Source: Promethearchaeota archaeon (GTDB lineage: Archaea; Asgardarchaeota; Lokiarchaeia; Sigynarchaeales; MK-D1). Taken from it: a stretch of DNA of 8,455 nt. Shown piece by piece: positions 1 to 6,839 of the stretch (position 1 is its first letter; the number at the start of each line of letters is the position of its first letter). The position numbers and the translations under genes were made by a program. The stretch is from contig JAEOUK010000203.1 in the NCBI GenBank assembly GCA_016839385.1, positions 1-8,455 on the forward strand. The letters are read 5' to 3'. A model generated the notes under the pieces. It was given only the letters and a program-made list of their open reading frames with translations. It had not been told where the DNA came from and did not search any database.

Positions 1-1
1 T

Positions 2-1477
2 ATAGAAAACAGTTCTAATGTAATATCCTCGGATGAAGGGCAATTGCGCTATGAGGAATATATCCTAGAAGATGAGTTTCCAGATAAGCTGGTACCAATT
101 GAACCTTCTAACCCTATTTCCTTAGCAAAACAACAAACACATATGTTCTGGTTTGACATACGAACTCCTTATAACTTAACAAGTGGACATTATGAGGGTA
201 TCCTCACTATCGTATTCAAATTGAGTGATGTATATTATGAGGAACAGATTGCTATTCGGTTCTTTGTTTGGGATTTTGCGATCCCCTTACAAAAACACGT
301 CACAACTAATGTGGGGGATGCTACATTTTCCTCTAATTTATATGAAAGTGCTATGGAAAACTGGCAAGAGCATCGATTCAATGCTTACGGTCCTGATATT
401 AAAGGAACCGATAACTATGACATTTTCGAGCTATACAGCGGGGAGTATTACATATATTATCTAAATGAAACAGCAGAAAATATTTCTCAATCCATTACCT
501 TTAACTGGACTCTTTGGGACCAGAAAATTGAGGCACTTATCAACGGGACAAATGCTCCGATGAATGGGATTCGAGTTGACTATAGTATTGGTAGATCGCT
601 CGTAATCAATGATGGAATCGAAAATGATTGGTTTATGGAGTGGTTGAAACAAGTAGAAAGCCATCTTAAGGATAAGAACTGGTTAAACATCTGTTATTAT
701 TACTTTGTAGATGAATTTACCCTATTTATCCCGGATGAATATGAGTCTCGGGAAGACTATTATGATGCGGTTGAAGCTCAGCTCGCATCCATGGAAGCAG
801 CAGCTCCTGATCTACGAAAAATGGCGATTGCGCCTCCATTGCCTGAATTGGAGAGATTAATGCCTTATATTGACATTTGGGTTCCTCTTTCGTATGATCG
901 TAACGTAGAACAGTGGGAAAAAGCGAAAGCGGAAGGAGCTGAAATGTGGTTTTATACATGTGTTGGACCGTTCGCTCCCTATCCAAATGTTCATTTATAT
1001 AACCGTCTATTCGAAACACGATTACAAATGTGGAATAGTTGGTCATGGGGCGTTACTGGCTACTTATTTTGGAGAGCTAATTCGTTTCAGCATGGTCAGT
1101 ACGGTTTTGGATATAACAGTTGGGGGGATGGCTGGTTCATCTATGTGGATAATACGCAGATTTACGATTCCATACGCTGGGAAAACTTGGGTGATGGTCA
1201 AGAAGATTATGAGATGTTTTGGTTACTAAACGCAACTCTCAATCAATTGGAACAAGATACTCTCTTATTACAAAGTGAGATAGACTCCTACCGATCTGAA
1301 TTATCAGCAATTGTAGACAAAGTTTCGGATGATTTTTTAGATTATACTGACAATCCTCATGACATCTACAACGGTATTGAAAGAATTGGGCAAATTCTCC
1401 ATTCCTTATCACCCATAATTGATATATACGCAATCGGAGAAGCCCCGTGGTATCCGGTTTCGGGAGTAACACCATGA
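2..1477 (+). CDS. GH123/DUF4091-type glycoside hydrolase, 5'-truncated by window edge
   Basis: The reading frame is open from base 2 with no stop, so the gene starts outside the window; the TTG at 44 is only an internal codon. The visible 491 residues begin inside a beta-sandwich domain (about residues 1-95), followed by a barrel-like catalytic region. Numbered from base 2, Asp237-Glu238 follow a YYYFV strand and match the Asp-Glu catalytic pair of GH123, which acts by substrate-assisted hydrolysis of N-acetylgalactosaminides; the usual DEP is DEF here. The late segment around SIRWENLGDGQEDYE is the conserved C-terminal signature of DUF4091 proteins. Several N-x-S/T sequons suit a secreted or surface glycoprotein, but any signal peptide lies outside the window. 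No C-terminal membrane anchor is visible. The family call is fairly firm; the substrate is inferred. The M1 peptidase gene follows on the same strand. Confidence 0.75.
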   Translation: MENSSNVISSDEGQLRYEEYILEDEFPDKLVPIEPSNPISLAKQQTHMFWFDIRTPYNLTSGHYEGILTIVFKLSDVYYEEQIAIRFFVWDFAIPLQKHVTTNVGDATFSSNLYESAMENWQEHRFNAYGPDIKGTDNYDIFELYSGEYYIYYLNETAENISQSITFNWTLWDQKIEALINGTNAPMNGIRVDYSIGRSLVINDGIENDWFMEWLKQVESHLKDKNWLNICYYYFVDEFTLFIPDEYESREDYYDAVEAQLASMEAAAPDLRKMAIAPPLPELERLMPYIDIWVPLSYDRNVEQWEKAKAEGAEMWFYTCVGPFAPYPNVHLYNRLFETRLQMWNSWSWGVTGYLFWRANSFQHGQYGFGYNSWGDGWFIYVDNTQIYDSIRWENLGDGQEDYEMFWLLNATLNQLEQDTLLLQSEIDSYRSELSAIVDKVSDDFLDYTDNPHDIYNGIERIGQILHSLSPIIDIYAIGEAPWYPVSGVTP

Positions 1478-1501
1478 TTAAACTAAATGAAATTTATCGA
1501 T

Positions 1502-1517
1502 CAAGGAACTAATATAC
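1502..1517 (+). promoter_or_regulatory. Tentative BRE/TATA element for the M1 peptidase gene
   Basis: A purine-rich CAAGGAAC (1502-1509) precedes TAATATAC (1510-1517). The TATA-like centre lies about 26 bases before the ATG at 1538, the archaeal TATA-to-start-site distance. This would give a leaderless transcript, in keeping with the lack of a Shine-Dalgarno sequence there. In AT-rich DNA such a match can arise by chance, and read-through from the upstream gene is also possible. Confidence 0.3.
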
Positions 1518-1537
1518 TTCCTTGTATATCCTTTTTT

Positions 1538-4087
1538 ATGCCAACTAAGTTTGAAATTATTGAAGGATTTGCTACTCCAGAAGCAACAGCTCATTATCCT
1601 CCAAATTTGCAATTGGAATCAATTCACCAGACTATAAAACTTACTTTCAATATCGAAAACAAGATTGCATGGGGATCGGTTACTACAAGAATTCGTGCAA
1701 ACTCTGACAATGGACGCCAAGTTGTTTTTGATGCGATTGATTTTTCAATCAAAAATGTTAGAGGAGCAGATTCTTATTCATATGATGGGGAAAAAATTTC
1801 TCTCAATTGGAATACTTCTTGGGAAAAAGGGGAAGAACGGGATGTAGAAATTGAATATTCAGTTGAGGAACCGATTTCGGGTTTGTTTTTTTCCCATCCA
1901 GATGATAAATATCCAGATCGAGTCCAATATGCTGTAACTGACCATGAGACAGAACGTGCAAGGTATCACATTCCTTGTTTGGATCATCCTGCAGTTCGGT
2001 GTTCTATTGATTTCTACCTAACTGCTAAAGAAAAATATACAATACTAGCAAATGGAAAGCTGATTGAGGAAAAATTAAATGGTGATGGAACCAAAACTGC
2101 ACATTGGAAGCAAGCATTTCCCTGCCCTTCCTATTTAATTACTTATGCAATTGGAGATTTTGTAAAATATGAAGATACTTCAACAGATGTCGGAAAAGGG
2201 GAGATACCCGTCGCTTATTTTACAATTTCAGGTTTTAAAGCTGAAGATTTAAAGAGAACCTTCGATCGAACTCCTGAAATGTTAGAATGGATGATTAAGA
2301 AGTTTAAATGCCCCCTTGAATGGGACAAATATTATCAAATTACAGCACCTGACTATGCTGGAGCTATGGAAAACATTTCTATGGTTACTTGGGGGAATTA
2401 TGCGCTACTTAATACAGAAGAATTCGCTAAAGAGTTCTGGTGGGTTATTGATAGTATCAATGTTCATGAAATGGCTCATTCGTGGTTTGGTGATATGATT
2501 GTGATACGCGAATTCACGCATGGATGGTTAAAAGAATCCTGGGCAGTCTATGCTGAGAGTTGTTATTATGAAGATACTAGAAATGAGAATGAATGGAAAT
2601 ATGATATGTACAATAATGCTATTCGATACCGGGAAGAATCTGATACTAACTATGCGAGACCAATCGTTAACAATACATATGACAGCAGCTGGGATATGTA
2701 TGATAGACATTTGTATCCTGGAGGTGCGTGGCGTATTCATATGTTGCGAAAATTTATTGCTGATAAAGTAAGTGATCAGTGTTTTTGGAATGCAGTATCC
2801 GATTATTTGAATACTTATAAAGGAAAAGTCGTGGAAACCGTTGATTTCCAGCGTATACTGGAAAAGCATTCAGGATTGAGCCTCCAAGCATTCTTTGATC
2901 AATGGCTTTACTCGCCTGCATATCCGAAACTTAAAGCAACATTCAGCTACGATGAAAAAACTTGTCTATGTTCTCTTAAACTGGAGCAAAACCAAGTAGA
3001 TGAAAAGAAAAAAATCGGTGTGTTTAAATTTCCCCTTGATTTAATGTGGGAAACTGATGAAAATGTATTTGAACATCAGAAATTCGAGATAACAGAAAAG
3101 GTGCAAACCTTGTACTTTACTTCTGATAAGAAACCAAAACAAATCCGGTTTGATCCCGATTACAAATTGCTTTGCTCTCTGGAATTCAATCCTGGTACTA
3201 AAATGCTGGAACGTCAGTTGGAAACGGGAGATGTTATTGCTAAAATTCATGCTGCTGAGGAATTGGTCAAAAAAGGGAAGAAAAAAGACTTGGAAACGAT
3301 TGCGAAAGCATATAAAACTGAGACATTCTGGGGAACAAAAATTCAGTTAGCAAAATTTCTCGCTGAATCTCCTTCATTGTATGGAATTCGGCTATTAATA
3401 GAAATTTTGGAAAATGAAAATGATCCTATGGTCCTAGAACTTCTCCTCCGCAATTTCGTGAATGTGCGTCAACCTTTTGTTTTTGATGCTATGAAAAAAT
3501 TTCTCCAAAGGTCTACTTCATATCCACACGCATTTGGAACTGCTTTACGAGTAATCGGTTCAATGAGAACAGATGAGGCATTCCAATTCCTTGTAAATTA
3601 TCCAATCCCGGATGATCCAAAACATATGCTCAGATCAAATATATTTAGAGCAATAGGTTCTATTCGCTCTCAAAAAGCAATTGACTACCTGCAAGAAAAA
3701 CTATCCTATGGTAAAGAACCTGAAATATGTCGTGGAGCAGTAGTAGATGGATTCATTTCTTCACTCGAATGGGCATCGGATTCTGAACGAAAGAAGCATC
3801 TTGAAAAATTGTTTGATATTATCCCGGGAGAAATCAACGAAAATTTTCTTATTTCAATTGCTCGATCTTTGAGCTCAATGAATGATCCATCCGTAATTAA
3901 AGCACTAAATCTGATTAAATCCAAATTATCACACCAAGAGCATCCTCTAATCGAGAGATTGAAAAAGAAAGTTCAAAAAGCAGCGAAACCGGATGATGAA
4001 GTAAAGAAATTAAAAAAAGAAATTGATTCTATGAAGAAATCAATCAAAGAGTTAAAAGAATCTGTAGAGAAATTGAATCAAAAATAG
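1538..4087 (+). CDS. M1-family zinc aminopeptidase with HEAT-like domain and C-terminal coiled coil
   Basis: This is a gluzincin metallopeptidase that removes N-terminal residues from peptides, probably in the cytosol, since no signal peptide or membrane segment is seen. Numbering from the Met at 1538 (849 residues): N-terminal beta domain about 1-195; exopeptidase motif GAMEN 275-279; zinc site HEMAH 310-314 with third ligand Glu333 (HExxH-x18-E); transition-state Tyr393 in LYPGGAWRIHMLR, 60 residues after Glu333 as expected for M1. A beta domain covers roughly 455-550, then helical HEAT-like repeats run from about 555 to 810, and a coiled coil from 819 to 849. All catalytic residues are present, so it should be active. 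An in-frame ATG at 1487 would add 17 residues. MPTKF at 1538 was preferred because the family-like sequence begins just after it and a TATA-like element sits 26 bases upstream. The gene converges on hsp20. Confidence 0.93.
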   Translation: MPTKFEIIEGFATPEATAHYPPNLQLESIHQTIKLTFNIENKIAWGSVTTRIRANSDNGRQVVFDAIDFSIKNVRGADSYSYDGEKISLNWNTSWEKGEERDVEIEYSVEEPISGLFFSHPDDKYPDRVQYAVTDHETERARYHIPCLDHPAVRCSIDFYLTAKEKYTILANGKLIEEKLNGDGTKTAHWKQAFPCPSYLITYAIGDFVKYEDTSTDVGKGEIPVAYFTISGFKAEDLKRTFDRTPEMLEWMIKKFKCPLEWDKYYQITAPDYAGAMENISMVTWGNYALLNTEEFAKEFWWVIDSINVHEMAHSWFGDMIVIREFTHGWLKESWAVYAESCYYEDTRNENEWKYDMYNNAIRYREESDTNYARPIVNNTYDSSWDMYDRHLYPGGAWRIHMLRKFIADKVSDQCFWNAVSDYLNTYKGKVVETVDFQRILEKHSGLSLQAFFDQWLYSPAYPKLKATFSYDEKTCLCSLKLEQNQVDEKKKIGVFKFPLDLMWETDENVFEHQKFEITEKVQTLYFTSDKKPKQIRFDPDYKLLCSLEFNPGTKMLERQLETGDVIAKIHAAEELVKKGKKKDLETIAKAYKTETFWGTKIQLAKFLAESPSLYGIRLLIEILENENDPMVLELLLRNFVNVRQPFVFDAMKKFLQRSTSYPHAFGTALRVIGSMRTDEAFQFLVNYPIPDDPKHMLRSNIFRAIGSIRSQKAIDYLQEKLSYGKEPEICRGAVVDGFISSLEWASDSERKKHLEKLFDIIPGEINENFLISIARSLSSMNDPSVIKALNLIKSKLSHQEHPLIERLKKKVQKAAKPDDEVKKLKKEIDSMKKSIKELKESVEKLNQK

Positions 4088-4095
4088 ATAATGGT

Positions 4096-4111
4096 AAAAA
4101 AACGAAAAAAA
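4096..4111 (-). terminator. Poly-T terminator of hsp20
   Basis: Read on the minus strand, two runs of seven T separated by CG lie about 20 bases past the hsp20 stop codon. Archaeal RNA polymerase terminates at such T-runs without needing a hairpin. The site sits in the short gap between the convergent M1 and hsp20 genes. No equivalent T-run was seen for the plus-strand gene. Confidence 0.6.
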
Positions 4112-4130
4112 CTAGAGAGAACTGGAATTC

Positions 4131-4727
4131 TTACTTGTCAATATGCAAGGTAATGATTCCGTGATTTTCTCTAGCCTTTACTTGGTTCTTTGGTTTGAAG
4201 TTTAAGGTCACATCTCGCTTGTATTTTACGTTATCATGTTCTGCTGTTATGTGTACAATTTTTCCTTCCGTTTCAATCTTCAAGTCATCTTTAGAAATTC
4301 CAGGCATTTCAAGCACTAGCTCGACGTATTTATCTTCGTCTACGATATCCATAAAGGGTGTCTTATATCCATCTGAATCTTCCTCCCCCGATCCTAAGCC
4401 TAAAGTGACAGGTTTTTTGTCGCTGAGTCCTATCATATGACTACCAAACCGTTTCTGAATTCCACTAAGAAATCGATCTAGATCTTTTTCTGTGGCGTCA
4501 CCCTCAACGCGTATCTCCGGTTCCTTCATTCCTGTTTGGTATTTATAGGATATGGAATAGGATTTAGACTTACCATCCTTGTTCTTGAATCTAGTTTTAG
4601 GTGCACGAATTTCGAAAGTTTCATCAAAATCTTTAAACATATCGTCGAAATCTTCATCAAAAAGTGACCATTCCTTGAACATTTTTTTGAATCGTTTATT
4701 CATATAATCGAAAATATCATCAGTCAT
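4131..4727 (-). CDS. Hsp20/alpha-crystallin small heat-shock protein
   Basis: An ATP-independent holdase chaperone of 198 residues that would bind unfolding proteins in the cytosol. The alpha-crystallin domain spans about residues 122-198: DIVDEDKYVELVLEMPGI is the typical start, followed by SKDDLKIETEGK and, at the end, NHGIITLHIDK. The N-terminal arm (1-45) is rich in Phe, Asp and Met. The middle segment (about 55-100, SYSISYKYQTGMKEPEIRV) resembles the linker of archaeal Hsp20 proteins of this type. The protein stops right after the last strand and lacks the usual I-x-I tail that links dimers into large oligomers. The start is firm: GAGGTGAT lies six bases before the ATG, with a TATA box and a palindrome further upstream, suggesting tight control. 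It is transcribed alone, convergent with the M1 peptidase gene. Confidence 0.9.
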   Translation of the reverse strand: MTDDIFDYMNKRFKKMFKEWSLFDEDFDDMFKDFDETFEIRAPKTRFKNKDGKSKSYSISYKYQTGMKEPEIRVEGDATEKDLDRFLSGIQKRFGSHMIGLSDKKPVTLGLGSGEEDSDGYKTPFMDIVDEDKYVELVLEMPGISKDDLKIETEGKIVHITAEHDNVKYKRDVTLNFKPKNQVKARENHGIITLHIDK

Positions 4728-4733
4728 TTTTTT

Positions 4734-4741
4734 ATCACCTC
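4734..4741 (-). promoter_or_regulatory. Strong Shine-Dalgarno site of hsp20 (GAGGTGAT)
   Basis: The minus strand reads GAGGTGAT, then six A, then ATG. All eight bases can pair with the conserved 3' end of archaeal 16S rRNA (AUCACCUC). This fixes the hsp20 start and predicts strong translation. The dodecin gene has the same arrangement with a slightly weaker site. Confidence 0.85.
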
Positions 4742-4744
4742 TAT

Positions 4745-4765
4745 GTTAACTATTAGTTAACTAAT
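4745..4765. promoter_or_regulatory. Candidate operator: 14-bp palindrome plus repeated GTTAACTA at the hsp20 start site
   Basis: ATTAGTTAACTAAT (4752-4765) is a perfect 14-bp palindrome. GTTAACTA occurs twice in the same direction, at 4745 and 4756, a spacing of 11 bp or about one helical turn. The palindrome lies between the TATA box and the predicted start site (near 4745), where a bound repressor would block polymerase. Archaeal heat-shock repressors such as Phr of Pyrococcus act at this kind of position on hsp20. The identity of any regulator here is unknown. Confidence 0.5.
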
Positions 4766-4767
4766 CC

Positions 4768-4780
4768 TTATAAACTTTTG
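4768..4780 (-). promoter_or_regulatory. Archaeal promoter (BRE + TATA) of hsp20
   Basis: On the minus strand CAAAAG (4780-4775) precedes TTTATAA (4774-4768), a good BRE plus TATA box. Transcription should start about 26 bases downstream, near 4745, giving a leader of roughly 18 bases that contains the Shine-Dalgarno site. It is the clearest promoter in the window. Confidence 0.7.
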
Positions 4781-4906
4781 GATCTAATTTCTTATTTATC
4801 ATCTAATGAATGAAAAAGTGAAATGAAGATGAAATTGAGGTGCTAAATTGTTGAATACAGTATAATGTAGAAGAAGAATCAATTAAAATGTATAAATTCT
4901 TTTTTT

Positions 4907-6694
4907 TTAAAATTGTGGCTTTAGATGGTCAGGAGGGGCTCTCAAACAGAAACCACATTTTCCGAAGCTAATTATTGTCTGGTTCCAACAATGTGCATGA
5001 TATAATCTCTCACAACTTGGACATTGTTGGTTACATTGATCGTGGGGATCTCCTGAGCTAGAAGATATTTTCAAATTACATTCTGGACAGTCTAGTTTAT
5101 GACAAATAACACATGATACAATAGATTCTGCAAATATCGTCTTAGAAATTTGGTTAAATAAATCTATTAAATAATTAAATGGATGCCATTGAGACGTAAA
5201 TGATTGTATTTCCTTATCGATTTTCTCCTTTATTTCTTCATATCCCTCCAACTCCGAAAGTAATTTGAATTCAGGAGAAGTTATTGGATATTCCTCATGC
5301 ATATGAACCTCAAACTCAAATTTCAAATCTTTCGTTTTAAGTTGTCCCGCTAGCTCAATCATGAAGTTATCGGTCGATTTATCGTATTCAACTCTTTTAA
5401 CTCCTCCCTTCAATAAATCAACTTCAAAACTAATTCGAGAGGATTTATCGACTAGCCAAGAGATTTCCCGCAAGATATCAACAATGTGGGATTCCTTGCG
5501 TTTCCAATTTTTAAAAGCGTTTAGCTCATCTGGTGAAAAAGTTAGAATTTCGCGTAATTGAGGTGAAAATTGAATGGCTGGTTCTCCTGGGTATTTAGAA
5601 ATATCCAAATCCAGTGAATATTCCTTAAAACCATAAGTAAATAAGCTAACCCGAAGATTCGAAATCAATCCATCAATCATTTCTGTTTTGTATTCTCCAG
5701 AAACGAGGCGCATTTCTTGTTCGATATCACTGAGGAACCACAATTTTCCTTCAATTTCTCGAATCACTTCGACGATATGTTGTGGTCTTCTTTCATTCCA
5801 ATTCTTCAGAATTTCAATTGTTGTATTCACATCGTTTAAGATTTTCCGTAAATTATCTTGCACTATCACAATAGGGCGTTTTGGATAGTTTGAAAAATCG
5901 ATTCGAATTATGAAAGTTTGTTCAATAGTAATGGTTAAGTATACCTCGATTACTCCCATTGCACCACCGATGTAATCAATTGCATATTCTTGCTGGACCA
6001 AAGCTGCTTCAGTAGATACCTGAACGTCGGGTTCAACTTCCATATCCGATTCCTGCACTTGGTTATACGTTGATTGAGGTATTGGGCTTGGAGTCGGTTC
6101 GGGGGGGACATATTGTTCTTCTTGAACTTCCGGAACTTGTTTATCATCTCGTTCTGTCCATTGGGGTAACTCATCTGGATTTACATATTCATCTTGTTCA
6201 TAAGGATACTGGGAGGTATCAGGAGTTAAATATTGTTCTGGTTCTTCATGCACAGAAGTGGGGGAGGGGAATTCGTCCATATTGGGGGTAATATACTCGG
6301 GTTCTTTCTCCATGGGCTCCGCTATTACATCTTGTAGTGTCGGTTCTGGAGTTGGTTTTTCTAGAGGAGCTTCTTTTGGGGGATTCTCCACATATTTCTT
6401 AATAAATTCAGCCAATTCTCTGACTGCTTCCACCACATGGCTATCAGAAGTCCAGTTGTTTAAACTCTCTAATTCAATTTCGTCAGGGACATTTGGAATT
6501 GCCTGTGGAAAGATGAAATCTGGAGGAGAATTTGGAAAATTTGATGTATATTTTATTTCCAAGGGATATTTGGTTTCTCCATCTGGAGACTGGTATATGT
6601 ATCCATACAAATGTTCTAGATTACCCTTTACCATAAAAAACTTGAACTCTGCAGCAATTAATTGAGCTTCATGAAGTAATCTTCCATTATCCAT
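4907..6694 (-). CDS. Multi-UBC/RWD-domain protein with C-terminal RING-like zinc module (FANCL-like E3 candidate)
   Basis: 595 residues. Four E2-like units can be seen at about 1-104, 232-321, 322-417 and 418-522. Each has a beta meander ending in [FY]P followed within a few residues by Pro (53, 270, 368, 469), then a Trp (81, 299, 397, 503) leading into a last helix, as in HVVEAVREL and HIVDILREI. This is the core pattern of UBC folds. There is no Cys in residues 1-527, so none can be a catalytic E2. A Pro/Glu-rich, probably disordered linker (105-230) carries four YxxP motifs. All ten Cys lie in 528-583: C528, C531, C536, C539, C554, C558, C561, C569, C580, C583, plus H566 and H568. An eight-ligand RING can be drawn as C528/C531, C554/C558, H566/C569, C580/C583. 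Such an architecture suggests a ubiquitin-ligase or scaffold role (inference). A PHD-like or other zinc fold is possible. No Shine-Dalgarno site precedes the ATG. Confidence 0.8.
   Translation of the reverse strand: MDNGRLLHEAQLIAAEFKFFMVKGNLEHLYGYIYQSPDGETKYPLEIKYTSNFPNSPPDFIFPQAIPNVPDEIELESLNNWTSDSHVVEAVRELAEFIKKYVENPPKEAPLEKPTPEPTLQDVIAEPMEKEPEYITPNMDEFPSPTSVHEEPEQYLTPDTSQYPYEQDEYVNPDELPQWTERDDKQVPEVQEEQYVPPEPTPSPIPQSTYNQVQESDMEVEPDVQVSTEAALVQQEYAIDYIGGAMGVIEVYLTITIEQTFIIRIDFSNYPKRPIVIVQDNLRKILNDVNTTIEILKNWNERRPQHIVEVIREIEGKLWFLSDIEQEMRLVSGEYKTEMIDGLISNLRVSLFTYGFKEYSLDLDISKYPGEPAIQFSPQLREILTFSPDELNAFKNWKRKESHIVDILREISWLVDKSSRISFEVDLLKGGVKRVEYDKSTDNFMIELAGQLKTKDLKFEFEVHMHEEYPITSPEFKLLSELEGYEEIKEKIDKEIQSFTSQWHPFNYLIDLFNQISKTIFAESIVSCVICHKLDCPECNLKISSSSGDPHDQCNQQCPSCERLYHAHCWNQTIISFGKCGFCLRAPPDHLKPQF
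6095..6304 (-). repeat. Degenerate YxxP repeats in the linker of the UBC-RING protein
   Basis: Residues 131-200 hold four copies of a short motif, (E/Q)-Y-(I/L/V)-x-P followed by Asn, Asp or Glu: EYITPN (Tyr134), QYLTPD (Tyr155), EYVNPD (Tyr170) and QYVPPE (Tyr195). Spacing varies (21, 15 and 25 residues), so this is a linear-motif array in a disordered acidic, Pro-rich stretch and not a folded repeat. Confidence 0.6.
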
Positions 6695-6738
6695 AGTGAA
6701 AAACCGATTTCTTTGAATAATAAACGCTTAATTAGTGC

Positions 6739-6752
6739 TTTATATCTTCTCT
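6739..6752 (-). promoter_or_regulatory. Probable BRE/TATA of the UBC-RING gene
   Basis: On the minus strand AGAGAA (6752-6747) precedes GATATAAA (6746-6739). A start site about 26 bases on, near 6717, would give a leader of about 22 bases without a Shine-Dalgarno sequence. A T/A-rich TTTATTATTC closer to the gene is a weaker alternative. Confidence 0.5.
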
Positions 6753-6808
6753 AAATTCTTGAATCCTTAATATTCAGTGTGAAGAAAGAATTTTTTCATA
6801 ATATGATT

Positions 6809-6820
6809 AAAAAAAGAAAA
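6809..6820 (-). terminator. Poly-T terminator after dodecin
   Basis: The minus strand reads TTTTCTTTTTTT about 20 bases past the dodecin stop codon. It lies upstream of the TATA box of the next minus-strand gene, so dodecin and the UBC-RING gene are probably separate transcripts. Confidence 0.5.
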
Positions 6821-6839
6821 GGGAGGAAATTTTGATTTT

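Noticed and set aside
44..1477. TTG at 44 as the start of the glycoside hydrolase
   Set aside because: The same frame stays open back to base 2 and the residues before it fit the same protein, so the gene is cut by the window edge.
1487..1537. ATG at 1487 as the start of the M1 peptidase
   Set aside because: It adds 17 residues that look neither like the family nor like a signal peptide, has no ribosome site, and lies before a TATA-like element placed for the ATG at 1538.
4801..4906. Short ATG frames and a GAGGTG near 4837 in the gap upstream of hsp20
   Set aside because: The frames end after about four to seven codons and no known RNA structure was recognised.
6258..6665. Plus-strand frame of 135 codons
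   Set aside because: It is the shadow of the first E2-like domain and linker on the minus strand; its Ser/Gly-rich product reflects the Pro/Glu codons opposite.
5444..6694. An active E2 ubiquitin-conjugating enzyme in the UBC-like units
   Set aside because: No Cys occurs anywhere in residues 1-527, so thioester formation there is impossible.
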